Assembly: GCA_963790415.1 (NCBI GenBank)
Contig: CAWBOK010000007.1
Span: 1-64,000, forward strand
Length of the DNA stretch: 64,000 bases
Origin: JAJZQZ01 sp963790415
Lineage (GTDB): Bacteria; Actinomycetota; Thermoleophilia; RBG-16-64-13
Direction: 5' to 3'
How positions within the stretch are numbered: position 1 is the stretch's first letter; each line of letters opens with the position of its first letter. The translations under genes and the position numbers were made by a program. Shown here piece by piece: positions 27,249-34,982 of this stretch. The notes beneath the pieces are model-generated. The model saw only the letters and a list, made by a program, of their open reading frames with translations. It made no database searches and had not been told where the DNA came from.

Positions 27249-28052
27249 ATGAAATCCACTCAGTATTCCGAGAAGACGCTCGACCACTTCCGCAACCCCC
27301 GCAACGTGGGCACCCTCGAAGGCGACGACGTGGCCGTGGGCCGGGTCGGCAACCCGGTGTGCGGCGACTTGATGGAGATGTACGTGCGCGTCAAAGACGA
27401 CCGCATCGACGACATCAAGTTCCTCACCTTCGGGTGCGGATCGGCGGTGGCCACGTCGAGCATGGTGACCGAACTCGTGATCGGCAAGACGCTCGACGAG
27501 GCCCTCGAAGTGACCCGTATGGATGTGGCCGACGCGCTGGACGGACTCCCGCCGGTCAAGATGCACTGCTCGAACCTGGCGGCCGACGCGCTGCACGACG
27601 CCATCAAGAACTGGCGCTCGGGCAAACGCCTCAAGCCTCTGGGAGAAGACGAGATCGCATCGGTGGGCCTGGGCTGCGGTGCGCGCGAGGTCACGGTCAT
27701 CGAGGGCGCCACAGAATATGCGGGCACGGGCGTCTACACCGCGGTGGATGACGTCTCGACGCTCGCCGACAAGCGCGTGCTGGTGCTCGACAAGGGCGTC
27801 GCCTCCGCCAAGCTCGCCCTGGCGCTGACCGCGGTCACGCCCCGGGTGATCTACGTCACCGAGCTGGACGTCCTGGGACTACCCGACGACGTCGCCACCG
27901 AGGTCAAGCGCTCAGACGTGAAGGTGCTCTACCAGTCCCGCCTGCTGGCCGTGCGCGGCGAGGGCGAAGTGGAGAAGGTGCTGATCCGCGACCTCGACGA
28001 GGACGACGAGTACGAGCTGTTCGCCGACGCGGTGGTGCTGCTGGAAGCGTAG
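27249..28052 (+). CDS. iscU: IscU-type scaffold fused to a Rossmann-like C-terminal domain
   Basis: 267 residues; ATG 27249 is chosen for its GGAGG eight bases upstream. Residues 1-135 are a full IscU domain: EKTLDHFRNPRNVGTLEG, then Cys38 (NPVCGDLMEMYVRV), Cys63 (FLTFGCGSAVATSSMV) and Cys107 (VKMHCSNLAADALHDAI); the usual Asp near Cys38 is kept as Gly-Asp-Leu. A linker with an extra Cys143 (GLGCGAREVTV) leads to residues 175-267, KRVLVLDKGVASAKLALALT through VIYVTELDVLGLP, KVLYQSRLLAVRGEGEVEKV and a final ELFADAVVLLEA. That layout resembles the NAD(P)H-binding half of thioredoxin-reductase-like enzymes but lacks the GxGxxA loop. Standard IscU stops near 130-150. Confidence 0.88.
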   Translation: MKSTQYSEKTLDHFRNPRNVGTLEGDDVAVGRVGNPVCGDLMEMYVRVKDDRIDDIKFLTFGCGSAVATSSMVTELVIGKTLDEALEVTRMDVADALDGLPPVKMHCSNLAADALHDAIKNWRSGKRLKPLGEDEIASVGLGCGAREVTVIEGATEYAGTGVYTAVDDVSTLADKRVLVLDKGVASAKLALALTAVTPRVIYVTELDVLGLPDDVATEVKRSDVKVLYQSRLLAVRGEGEVEKVLIRDLDEDDEYELFADAVVLLEA

Positions 28053-28054
28053 GG

Positions 28055-28075
28055 CGCGCCGGCGAGGCCGGCGCG
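28055..28075 (+). terminator. GC hairpin between convergent iscU and molybdenum-hydroxylase genes
   Basis: CGCGCCGGC, loop GAG, GCCGGCGCG: a 9-bp perfect stem three bases after the iscU stop. No T-run follows, so it may be a hairpin-only terminator acting on either strand. Confidence 0.55.
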
Positions 28076-28113
28076 AGGGTGCCGCCGCCGCCCTTCGGGG
28101 TCGCCGCCCTGGT

Positions 28114-30426
28114 TTACGCCCTCGCCGCGTGCTCCTTCTCCTCCAGGGCATCCAAGATGCGCTCCGGCGTCATCGGCAGCTCCCGCAGGCGGACACCGAT
28201 GGCGTCGTAGATGGCGTTGGCCACCGACGGCGCGATGCCCACCATGCCCGGTTCGCCCACTCCCTTGGCTCCGAACGGTCCCCGGGGATCGGGCTTGTTC
28301 ACGATGATGATGTCGCACTGCGGCATGTCCAGGAAGCCGGGCACCTTGTAGGAGTCGTAGTTGGTGGTCTCCACCACGCCGGTGTCCTTGTTGATTATGT
28401 AGTTCTCGGTCAGGGCGTAGCCCAGACCCTGCTGCACGCCACCCTCTATCTGGCCCTCAACGGCCATGGGGTTGATGGCCGTGCCGCAGTCCATGGCCAC
28501 GACGATGCGGGGCACCCGCACCCGCCCGGTCTCGATATCCACCTCCACCTCGGTGAAGTACGCCCCGTAGATGGGGGAGTTCCACTCCGGCTCGAACGAC
28601 TGCTTGCCCGAGAAGTTGGTGGCATCGCCGCCGAAGCTGTAGATGGCGTCGTAGCAGACGTCGCCCACGCTGCAGCCGATATCCGGCTTGTATTTCACCT
28701 GGACCCGGCGGTCTTTGATCTCCAGGTCGGCCATCTCGGCGCCCAGCATCTCGGCGGCGTGGGCCAGGAGCTGCTCCTTGGCTTGGGCGGCCGCGCGCAG
28801 CGTGGCGCCGCCGATGGCGTACGTGGAGCGGCTGGCGTCGGAGCCGTATTCGAAGAGGGTGACATCGGTGTCGCCCGTGACGATGTTGACGTCTTCCGCC
28901 CGTATGCCCAGTTCCTCCGCGCAGATCTGCGACAGCGCGCCCCAGATGTGACTTCCTACGGGAGCCGGGTGCACCGTCAGGTCGGCGGAGCCGTCCTCGT
29001 TCAGCTTGACCAGGGCGTTCGAGTGCTCCAGGTAGAGCGGAGCGGCGCCGGTGCAGTGGCTCATGGTGCACATGCCGTAGCCCCGCCTGATGCGGCCGGT
29101 GTCTTTGACCCGCGAGTTCCGCTTCTCCTTCCACCCGAACTTCCTCATGCCGCTGATGATGCAGTCCTCGAGGTAGCTGCTCTCGAGATAGAGGCCCAAG
29201 GCGGCGATATCCCCGGTCTGCTTGGCGTTCATCAGGCGGATGTCCACCGGGTCGATGCCCAACTTCTCCGCGGCCTCGTCCACCAGCTGCTCCGTGGCGA
29301 ACGACATGACCTCGTTGCCGAAGCCGCGCATGGCGCCGGCCATCGGGGTGTTGGTGAGCACCATGTCGGACGATCCGGCCCGGTTCGGACAGCGGTAGTG
29401 CCCCATCACCAGAGACATGCCGATGACCGAAGCCATCGGCCCGCAGCCCATGTAGCCGCCCAGGCGGCCCACCATGTACGTCTTGGTGGCAGACAGCGTG
29501 CCGTCCTTCTTGAAGCCCATGGCGACGTCGATGCGGTCGAAGCCGGTGCGGCCCTCCAGGCCCACGAAGTTCTCCTCGCGGGCGAACACCAACTTCACGG
29601 GCTTCCGGGTCTTGAGCGCCAGGGCGACGCACACCGGCTCGGCGCAGAGCGCCCCCCGCTGACCGAAGCTGCCGCCGATGAACGGCGTCATCAGCTTGAT
29701 CTTTCGTACGGGCATCTTGAAGATGTGGGCCAGTTCGCGGCGGGCGAGATGCGCCAACTGCGACTGCGACCATACGTTCAGGCGGCCGCCGGCGTCGACG
29801 TAGGCGATGCAGGCGGCAGTCTCCTGGGTGCAGTGCTCCTGTTTGGGCGTCCTGAACGTGCCCTCCACCACCAGGTCGGCGTCGGTTAGGGCCTGGTCGG
29901 CATCCCCCTCGGTGAACGGGTACTCGAAGTGCTTGGCGACGTTGGCCGGAGCGATGTCGCTGATCTGCGGCGCCCCCGGCAGCATGGCCTCTTCGGCGTC
30001 GATGACGAACGGCAGCACCTCGTAGTCGACGTCGAGAAGCAGCAGCGCCTGCTCAGCCACGTGCTCGTCGACGGCGGCCACGGCCGCGATGGCGTCGCCG
30101 AAATGGCGGGCACGCCGGTTGACCACCGCTTCCTCAGGCGGAACGCGATAGCCGTCGACGAGGGGCTTGTCCTTCATCCCCCGGTCGAAGGTGTTCCACT
30201 CGGAGCAATCGTCGGGGGTGATGACGGCCGCCACACCGGGAAGCGCCATCGCCCGGGACGTGTCGATGTGCCGCACCAGCGCGTGCGGATAGGGGCTCCG
30301 CAGGATCTTGGCGAACAGCATGCCGGGCAGCTGGATGTCGGCCACGAACCTGGCTTCGCCCGTAGCCTTGGCGGGGCCGTCGGGCTGCGAGATCCTTTTG
30401 CCGACGACGGAGAAGGCCTCAGACAT
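28114..30426 (-). CDS. Molybdenum hydroxylase large (molybdopterin) subunit, xanthine-dehydrogenase family
   Basis: About 770 residues from ATG 30426, intact. Residues 1-130 are the a/b hammerhead domain (RISQPDGPAKATGEARFVAD, LFAKILRSPYPHALVRHIDT); the rest is the Mo-cofactor part: GGSFGQRGALCAEPVCVALA, NTPMAGAMRGFGNEVMSFAT, DCGTAINPMAVEGQIEGGVQ and the catalytic Glu in GPFGAKGVGEPGMVGIAPS. The active loop is Gly-Ala-Met-Arg-Gly-Phe-Gly, not the AYRCSFR of aerobic CO dehydrogenase, so it is more likely a hydroxylase or dehydroxylase of an N-heterocycle or aromatic-CoA. Overlaps the Fe-S subunit gene by eight bases. Confidence 0.92.
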   Translation of the reverse strand: MSEAFSVVGKRISQPDGPAKATGEARFVADIQLPGMLFAKILRSPYPHALVRHIDTSRAMALPGVAAVITPDDCSEWNTFDRGMKDKPLVDGYRVPPEEAVVNRRARHFGDAIAAVAAVDEHVAEQALLLLDVDYEVLPFVIDAEEAMLPGAPQISDIAPANVAKHFEYPFTEGDADQALTDADLVVEGTFRTPKQEHCTQETAACIAYVDAGGRLNVWSQSQLAHLARRELAHIFKMPVRKIKLMTPFIGGSFGQRGALCAEPVCVALALKTRKPVKLVFAREENFVGLEGRTGFDRIDVAMGFKKDGTLSATKTYMVGRLGGYMGCGPMASVIGMSLVMGHYRCPNRAGSSDMVLTNTPMAGAMRGFGNEVMSFATEQLVDEAAEKLGIDPVDIRLMNAKQTGDIAALGLYLESSYLEDCIISGMRKFGWKEKRNSRVKDTGRIRRGYGMCTMSHCTGAAPLYLEHSNALVKLNEDGSADLTVHPAPVGSHIWGALSQICAEELGIRAEDVNIVTGDTDVTLFEYGSDASRSTYAIGGATLRAAAQAKEQLLAHAAEMLGAEMADLEIKDRRVQVKYKPDIGCSVGDVCYDAIYSFGGDATNFSGKQSFEPEWNSPIYGAYFTEVEVDIETGRVRVPRIVVAMDCGTAINPMAVEGQIEGGVQQGLGYALTENYIINKDTGVVETTNYDSYKVPGFLDMPQCDIIIVNKPDPRGPFGAKGVGEPGMVGIAPSVANAIYDAIGVRLRELPMTPERILDALEEKEHAARA

Positions 30427-30967
30427 GGGTCTCACCCTGCCCACTCGCGGCGGCGGCGGACATCGCGTCCCGCTCGGCGGCGGTCGCAGGCGCCGCCTCC
30501 CCGCGCATCACCGCAGCGGCCGCCAGCACCGCCTCGACGATCTTGACGTAGCCGGTGCACCGGCAGATGTTGCCCGAGAGGGCGTGCCGCACTTCCTCGT
30601 CGGTGGGGTCGGGATTGCGGTCGAGCAGGGCCTTGGCGGTCAAGATCACCCCGGGCGTGCAGTAGCCGCACTGGATGGCTCCGTAGGTGACGAACGCCTG
30701 CTGCAGAGGATGAAGGCCGTCGCCGCCGTTCAGCCCCTCGATGGTGGTGATGTTCTTGCCCCTCACCGCCAGAGCCAGAGTCATGCAGGCTAGCACCGGC
30801 ACATCGTCCACCAGCACCGTGCAGGCGCCGCAGTTGCCCACGCCACAACTGTGCTTGGTGCCCGTGAAACCCAGCCTGTCGCGAAGGATCTCTATGAGAA
30901 GCCAGTGCGGCTCGATCGCGATCTCGTGAGGTTCGCCGTTCACACTGAATCTTGCCAGCATCTTCAT
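30419..30967 (-). CDS. Molybdenum hydroxylase [2Fe-2S] subunit
   Basis: 182 residues from ATG 30967, with GGAGAG upstream. The plant-ferredoxin-type cluster ligands are in KHSCGVGNCGACTVLVDD with VLAC after it; the second cluster in the helical domain is bound by IQCGYCTPGVILTA and NICRCTGYVKIVEAV. It carries electrons from the molybdenum site to FAD. The C-terminal 30 residues (Ala/Glu-rich) are an extension. The start overlaps the stop of the FAD subunit as ATGA. Confidence 0.93.
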   Translation of the reverse strand: MKMLARFSVNGEPHEIAIEPHWLLIEILRDRLGFTGTKHSCGVGNCGACTVLVDDVPVLACMTLALAVRGKNITTIEGLNGGDGLHPLQQAFVTYGAIQCGYCTPGVILTAKALLDRNPDPTDEEVRHALSGNICRCTGYVKIVEAVLAAAAVMRGEAAPATAAERDAMSAAAASGQGETHV

Positions 30968-31902
30968 GCGGCTGCTCTCCGTCCTGGCGCGCGGTCTCCC
31001 CTCCGGCCATGCCCGCGCCGTCTCCTGCGGCCTGGCCTGCGCTCCGCAGCCACAACTCGTTGACGGCATCGCCGACCAAGACCCGCACCATGCGGCGACG
31101 GTACTCCGCCCGCGAGCGGGGCCGTGCCTCCGAGGCGGCCATCCGCGCGGCTTCCTCGATCAGCTCCGGGGTGAGCCGCCTGCCCCGCAGGATATCTTCC
31201 GCCCCGCGGACCCTCGTCGCTATCGGCGCCACCGAACTCAACGCGATCTTGACGTCGCGGCATACGTGATCCTCGATCCACGACCAGGACGACGGCCGCC
31301 CCGACCAAGGTCTCGTCGGTCGCCGTGATCTTGGTGCACCACGTGTAGCAACCGACGCCGCCCGGAGGGAGCGGCGGAATGCGGATCTGCGTGAGCAGCT
31401 CGTCGGCGAACATGACCGTACAGAACGGTCCGGTGCAGAATTGGTCCAGAGGGACGATCCGCTCCCCCAGGGGTCCTACCAGCGTGAGCTGCGCCTCGAG
31501 CGCGACCAACACGGGAGGCGTGTCCTGCGAGGGCCCCGCCTTGCACACGTTCCCGCCGATGGTGCCCATGTTCCGGATCTGCGGCGTTCCCACCTCGTTG
31601 CACGCCGTGGCGAGCATCGCGAAGTGCTCTCGCACGATCGGCGACCGGGCGATGGCGGCGTGGGTAACCAAAGGACCCAGGCGGAGGCTCCCGTCGGCGT
31701 CCAGTTCCATGAAATCGAGCTCGGCAAGCTGACTGATCGCGATGACGTGCTCGGGCCCGAGCTCCCGCTTCTTCATCGAGACGACCAGGTCGGTCCCCCC
31801 CGCCAGGACCCGGGCCCCGTCGCCGTAGGTGGAGAGCAGAGCGACGGCCTCCTCGACACTGGCGGGCTCGTGGAACTCGAACGGCCTCAACAACCGGAAC
31901 AT
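30964..31902 (-). CDS. Molybdenum hydroxylase FAD subunit, frameshifted
   Basis: 312 residues in total. The FAD-binding PCMH fold is clear: FEFHEPASVEEAVALLSTYG, RVLAGGTDLVVSMKKREL, and TPQIRNMGTIGGNVCKAGPS. Near 31270 the frame changes; the C-terminal domain resumes as SVAPIATRVRGAEDILRGR and LTPELIEEAARMAASEARPR with SRAEYRRRMVRVLVGDAVN. A second change near the end restores the frame that stops at 30964 as ATGA with the next gene. No 4Fe-4S insertion as in 4-hydroxybenzoyl-CoA reductase beta is seen. First gene of the three-subunit operon. Confidence 0.87.
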   Translation of the reverse strand: MFRLLRPFEFHEPASVEEAVALLSTYGDGARVLAGGTDLVVSMKKRELGPEHVIAISQLAELDFMELDADGSLRLGPLVTHAAIARSPIVREHFAMLATACNEVGTPQIRNMGTIGGNVCKAGPSQDTPPVLVALEAQLTLVGPLGERIVPLDQFCTGPFCTVMFADELLTQIRIPPLPPGGVGCYTWCTKITATDETLVGAAVVLVVDRGSRMPRRQDRVEFGGADSDEGPRGGRYPAGQAAHPGADRGSRADGRLGGTAPLAGGVPSPHGAGLGRRCRQRVVAAERRPGRRRRRGHGRRGDRAPGRRAAA

Positions 31903-32048
31903 CGAACCTCCTTGCGCGGGCGACCCGCCGGGTGGCGGGCGTGACTATGATAGACCAAGAGTCGCCTCCCGGACGACGGGCGCGCACCTACCGGCGGGAT
32001 GCGCGGCAACGTTGACGGCACCCCGGCCCGCGGTGTACGGTAGCCGAC

Positions 32049-32354
32049 ATGAAGAAGGCACTCGCAGCGACTATGGCGATCTTCGCGGTTGTCCTTTTGG
32101 CCGGCTGCGTCCCCGGCCCGAACCAGTTGGTCGGCACCCCCGATGCGGCAGGAAGCGTGGCCGGCTTCTGGCAGGGATTGCTGCACGGCTTCATCGCCTT
32201 CTTCACCTTCATCTGGTCGCTCTTCTCCGACACGGTGAACGTGTACGAGGTGCACAACAACGGCGCGTGGTACAACTTCGGCTTCATTCTCGGGGTGATG
32301 TTGTTCTTCGGCGGCGGAGGCGGCGGCGCCAGCAGGGGTTCGCGCGGTCGCTGA
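32049..32354 (+). CDS. Small conserved membrane lipoprotein
   Basis: 101 residues. The signal peptide ends in LLAGCVPGPNQL (lipobox). The middle has FWQGLLHGFIAFFTFIWSLF and the acidic turn NVYEVHNNGAWYNFGFILG, then a hydrophobic helix and a Gly-rich, Arg-ended tail (FGGGGGGASRGSRGR). Short proteins of exactly this plan are widespread but without known function. Divergent from the molybdenum-hydroxylase operon. Confidence 0.8.
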   Translation: MKKALAATMAIFAVVLLAGCVPGPNQLVGTPDAAGSVAGFWQGLLHGFIAFFTFIWSLFSDTVNVYEVHNNGAWYNFGFILGVMLFFGGGGGGASRGSRGR

Positions 32355-32401
32355 GGCGGGGAGTCGGGCGCCGGGCGCCAGGTCTACGCCGGTTCCCCGG
32401 C

Positions 32402-32580
32402 CTAGGCCGGGTAGACCTTCAGCACTTCGTCGCCGCAGCGGTTGACCACCTTGACGGCCGCCGTAGTGGTTGATCACCATGACAGCGTTCTTGCCCGTCG
32501 TGGGCGGGTCGAACGGGCGGCTGCCGGTGGAGCGGAGGGAGCTCCAGGCGGCCTCGTCGATCTCGGCGCGCGTAGCGCGC
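32402..32580 (-). pseudogene. C-terminal remnant of a DNA methyltransferase or helicase-like restriction protein
   Basis: Reading leftward in two frames gives RAEIDEAAWSSLRSTGSRPF, then DPPTTGKNAVMVINHYG, a one-base change, AVKVVNRCGDEVLKVYPA and stop at 32402. From memory, the pattern SRPF, (I/V)AVKVIN-(H/N)YGDEV-(M/L)KV at the extreme C-terminus is typical of adenine-specific methyltransferases and linked DEAD-box helicases of restriction systems. Only the tail is left. The upstream end abuts the start of the vapB-like gene, which may have replaced the rest. Confidence 0.45.
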
Positions 32581-32599
32581 GCCGCCGGAGGACTCTGTC

Positions 32600-32860
32600 A
32601 TGCCACGGATCGGCATCCGCGACTTGAAAACACACGCGTCGGACGTTCTCCGCGACGTGTGTGACAATCGCGCCCGCTATGTGGTGACGCGCCGAGGTGA
32701 ACCCCTAGGGATCATTGTTCCCTACACAGCGAGGGAAGAGAAGGAGCACCTCTCGCCGGACGAGGCGTGGAGCCGGTTCTTCGAGGCCGGAGAAGCCGCG
32801 GACGAGGCCTGGATGTCACCGCTCAACAGCCGCGATATCCTGGATGAGGTCAGGCGATAG
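32600..32860 (+). CDS. Phd/YefM-type antitoxin (VapB role)
   Basis: 86 residues, intact. MPRIGIRDLKTHASDVLRDV, then YVVTRRGEPLGIIVPYTARE is the Phd fold that binds DNA as a dimer; the C-terminal helix WMSPLNSRDILDEVRR should cover the toxin. It is followed after five bases by the PIN toxin gene, the standard order. No separate promoter was recognised. Confidence 0.85.
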   Translation: MPRIGIRDLKTHASDVLRDVCDNRARYVVTRRGEPLGIIVPYTAREEKEHLSPDEAWSRFFEAGEAADEAWMSPLNSRDILDEVRR

Positions 32861-32865
32861 ACGGC

Positions 32866-33297
32866 ATGCGACGCCCGCTGACCGTCGACGCGAGTGTATT
32901 CCTGAACGCCCTTCATTCCCGAGAGGAAGGGCAGGCCACCAGCCGCGTGTTCGTCGATCGGCTGCGAGACGAGCAGATTCCGTTGGTGCTGCCCACTCTC
33001 TTATTGGTGGAGGTGGCCGCCACACTTGGACGATCGAGCGGACAGGTCGACATCGGCCGCCTTTACGTGGCCCGGCTCCTTGACCTTCCCCATGTCGTGG
33101 TGGTGTCTCTGGATCGCAGCCTCGCCGACGATGCCGCTGAGATCGCTCTGCACGGTGGGCTCAAGGGCAGTGACGCTGTCTACGGCGCCACCGCCCGCCA
33201 TTACGCCGCCACACTCGTGACCCTCGATCGGCAGCAACTGACGCACATGCCCGCCGACATCATTGTGCGATCTCCCGCCGAGATCTTGGCAGAATGA
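32866..33297 (+). CDS. PIN-domain toxin (VapC-like)
   Basis: 143 residues, intact. PIN acidic residues are in place: Asp in TVDASVFLNALHSRE, Glu in LLLVEVAATLGRSSG, Asp in KGSDAVYGATARHYA and Asp in TLVTLDRQQL. The family cuts RNA. Its partner lies directly upstream. Unlike the 24.5-kb PIN gene, this one keeps its central acidic residues and looks functional. Confidence 0.87.
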   Translation: MRRPLTVDASVFLNALHSREEGQATSRVFVDRLRDEQIPLVLPTLLLVEVAATLGRSSGQVDIGRLYVARLLDLPHVVVVSLDRSLADDAAEIALHGGLKGSDAVYGATARHYAATLVTLDRQQLTHMPADIIVRSPAEILAE

Positions 33298-33423
33298 GTG
33301 TGGCTGAGCGGCTGCCACAGACGCCATGCCACACATCGGCATCCGGTAACCATCGCGATCTGCGCATCTCTCGGGTGCGCTTGCTGGGCGACACTCATAG
33401 AACGGCCCCGCCGCCCCGTTCGA

Positions 33424-34428
33424 CTACACCACCGCCTCACCCGTCGGCAGGGGCGCCGCGGATGCGTCCGCCGGCTGTCCGCCGCGCACCAGCATGGCCT
33501 TGGCGTACGCGCCGTGGGCCCGTCCCGCCAGCCGGATCAGGTTGAGGGTCACCAGGACGAGGAGCGCTCCACCCACCACCACCAACGGCATCAACCACCA
33601 GCTGAACGAGAGCTCGTTAACACTCCCGAACTCCACATACGTGTGGCCGGTGGCGAGCTGCACGAACGGCGTGCACATCAGCGCCAGCCCGGTGGCCAGA
33701 CCGGTCACCGACACCGTGAAGTACACGATCCCCAGAGGCAACTGCAGCACCATGTAGAGCATGGCCGTCCAGGTCCGCCGGTCTTTGAGCCAGTAGAGCA
33801 CTCGTTGCCAGATGCCGGCCTCACTGGGCCCAAGGCGCGGCCGTCGAGGCATCCGCACCCCGAGCAGCACTTCCACTACCCGCCCCTCGGCAAGCGACAA
33901 CGCCCGCACCACCGCCAGAAACAGGAGTGCGAACGGTATCCCGATGATGAGCACGGAGAAGCCCACCGACAGCGAGACCCCGGTGACCACGAGGGTGAAG
34001 TAGGCGATGCCCGTCGCCAGGGAGAGCAGCATGTACGCGAGAGAGGTCCATGTCCGCGGATCGGCCATGACAGCGAAGAAACCGGGTGGCGGCTGGGGCG
34101 GCGGTGCCGGTGCCAGCGTCCCCACAAGCGCCCCGGCCGCCGCGGCCGACGCGGCGGGCGGGGCGGGCCCTGCTTCTGCATCCAGATAGGCGGTCGCCAC
34201 TTCGCGAGGCGTCCCGTACCGCTCGATGACCGTGGCCATGGCCTCGTCTGGATCCGGCGCCTGGTCTCCCGTCTGCCCCTGCAGGACAGCGAGTTCCGCG
34301 CGCAGGTACTCTTCCGCGTCGTAGAGCGCATCCTGAGCGAGAGCCGGGTCCGCGCCCGCAAGTTCGACGCGAAGTTCTTCGAGATAGGTGTTGACGTCGC
34401 TAGCCAAGATGTCCCTCCAGTACGGCAT
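33424..34428 (-). CDS. HAAS/sensor-type membrane protein paired with PadR
   Basis: Up to 334 residues. The first about 80 residues form a helical HAAS-like domain (VNTYLEELRVELAGADPALA, EEYLRAELAVLQ, TVIERYGTPREVATAYLDAE). After a Pro-rich linker come two repeated membrane units, each opening with (P/R)RTWT-x-(L/M)-xYM: DPRTWTSLAYMLLSLATGI and DRRTWTAMLYMVLQLPLGIV, as in the putative Sensor family. HAAS domains pair with PadR regulators, and the PadR gene overlaps upstream by 29 bases. The true start may be TTG 34410 rather than ATG 34428. Confidence 0.8.
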   Translation of the reverse strand: MPYWRDILASDVNTYLEELRVELAGADPALAQDALYDAEEYLRAELAVLQGQTGDQAPDPDEAMATVIERYGTPREVATAYLDAEAGPAPPAASAAAAGALVGTLAPAPPPQPPPGFFAVMADPRTWTSLAYMLLSLATGIAYFTLVVTGVSLSVGFSVLIIGIPFALLFLAVVRALSLAEGRVVEVLLGVRMPRRPRLGPSEAGIWQRVLYWLKDRRTWTAMLYMVLQLPLGIVYFTVSVTGLATGLALMCTPFVQLATGHTYVEFGSVNELSFSWWLMPLVVVGGALLVLVTLNLIRLAGRAHGAYAKAMLVRGGQPADASAAPLPTGEAVV

Positions 34429-34825
34429 CGACGAAATCGCACGTGCGCGTCCAGGCCTTCTTCCACGTGTCCAGCGACTCCCGGCCGAGAGCGGTGGTGG
34501 AGTAGTAGCGGCGCGGGGGGCCCGAGACGGATGGCTCCACGTGGCTCACCAGCAACCCGCCCGCCTCCAGTGAACGCAGAACGGGGTAGAGAGTGCCCTG
34601 CTTCAAGGGCAGGCTGTCCTCCGAGACTCCCTCGAGCCGCTTCGCGATCTGATACCCGTACAGGGGTTCCTGCGCCCGCTGCAGCAAGGCAAGAAGGACC
34701 AGCGACACCGTGCCGGCGCTCAACTCCTTCTGGAACTTCGGCAGGGTGGCCGCGGCGGCCTGAGCCACCGCCGGATCACCCGACCCGTCGGAAGACGCAG
34801 CGCTCATGTCTGATGATCCCATCAA
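34400..34825 (-). CDS. PadR-family transcriptional regulator
   Basis: 141 residues. After a flexible head, the winged helix reads LSAGTVSLVLLALLQRAQEP, LYGYQIAKRLEGVSEDSLPL, KQGTLYPVLRSLEAGGLLVS and RRYYSTTALGRESLDTWKKA, the standard PadR fold with its C-terminal dimer helix. PadR repressors usually regulate their own operon. Downstream is the HAAS/sensor membrane protein, so the pair may sense an envelope signal. Confidence 0.92.
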   Translation of the reverse strand: MMGSSDMSAASSDGSGDPAVAQAAAATLPKFQKELSAGTVSLVLLALLQRAQEPLYGYQIAKRLEGVSEDSLPLKQGTLYPVLRSLEAGGLLVSHVEPSVSGPPRRYYSTTALGRESLDTWKKAWTRTCDFVDAVLEGHLG

Positions 34826-34876
34826 GGACGTCGCTCCTGTGCCGATCTAGTCGCCACCGTACTTACTATGAATCCC

Positions 34877-34904
34877 ATTATACTAATAACTTACTACTAG
34901 TCAA
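34877..34904 (-). promoter_or_regulatory. Sigma-70-type promoter of the PadR operon
   Basis: On the minus strand TTGACT, 16-nt spacer, TATAAT: the most consensus-like promoter in the window, in an unusually AT-rich stretch. ACTTACTA occurs twice (34861 and 34889), flanking and overlapping the -10 to -35 region, a plausible PadR binding pattern. Confidence 0.75.
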
Positions 34905-34982
34905 GCCCTTGTAGTTCGCGGGCGGCGCAGCAGGGAGACGACCGTAGGACCACGTCTGCGCGACGGGTCCTGGGCCGCCCGG

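Noticed and set aside
28114..31902. Aerobic carbon monoxide dehydrogenase (coxMSL)
   Set aside because: Gene order fits, but the large subunit lacks the AYRCSFR active loop and has Gly-Ala-Met-Arg-Gly-Phe-Gly instead, as in other molybdenum hydroxylases.
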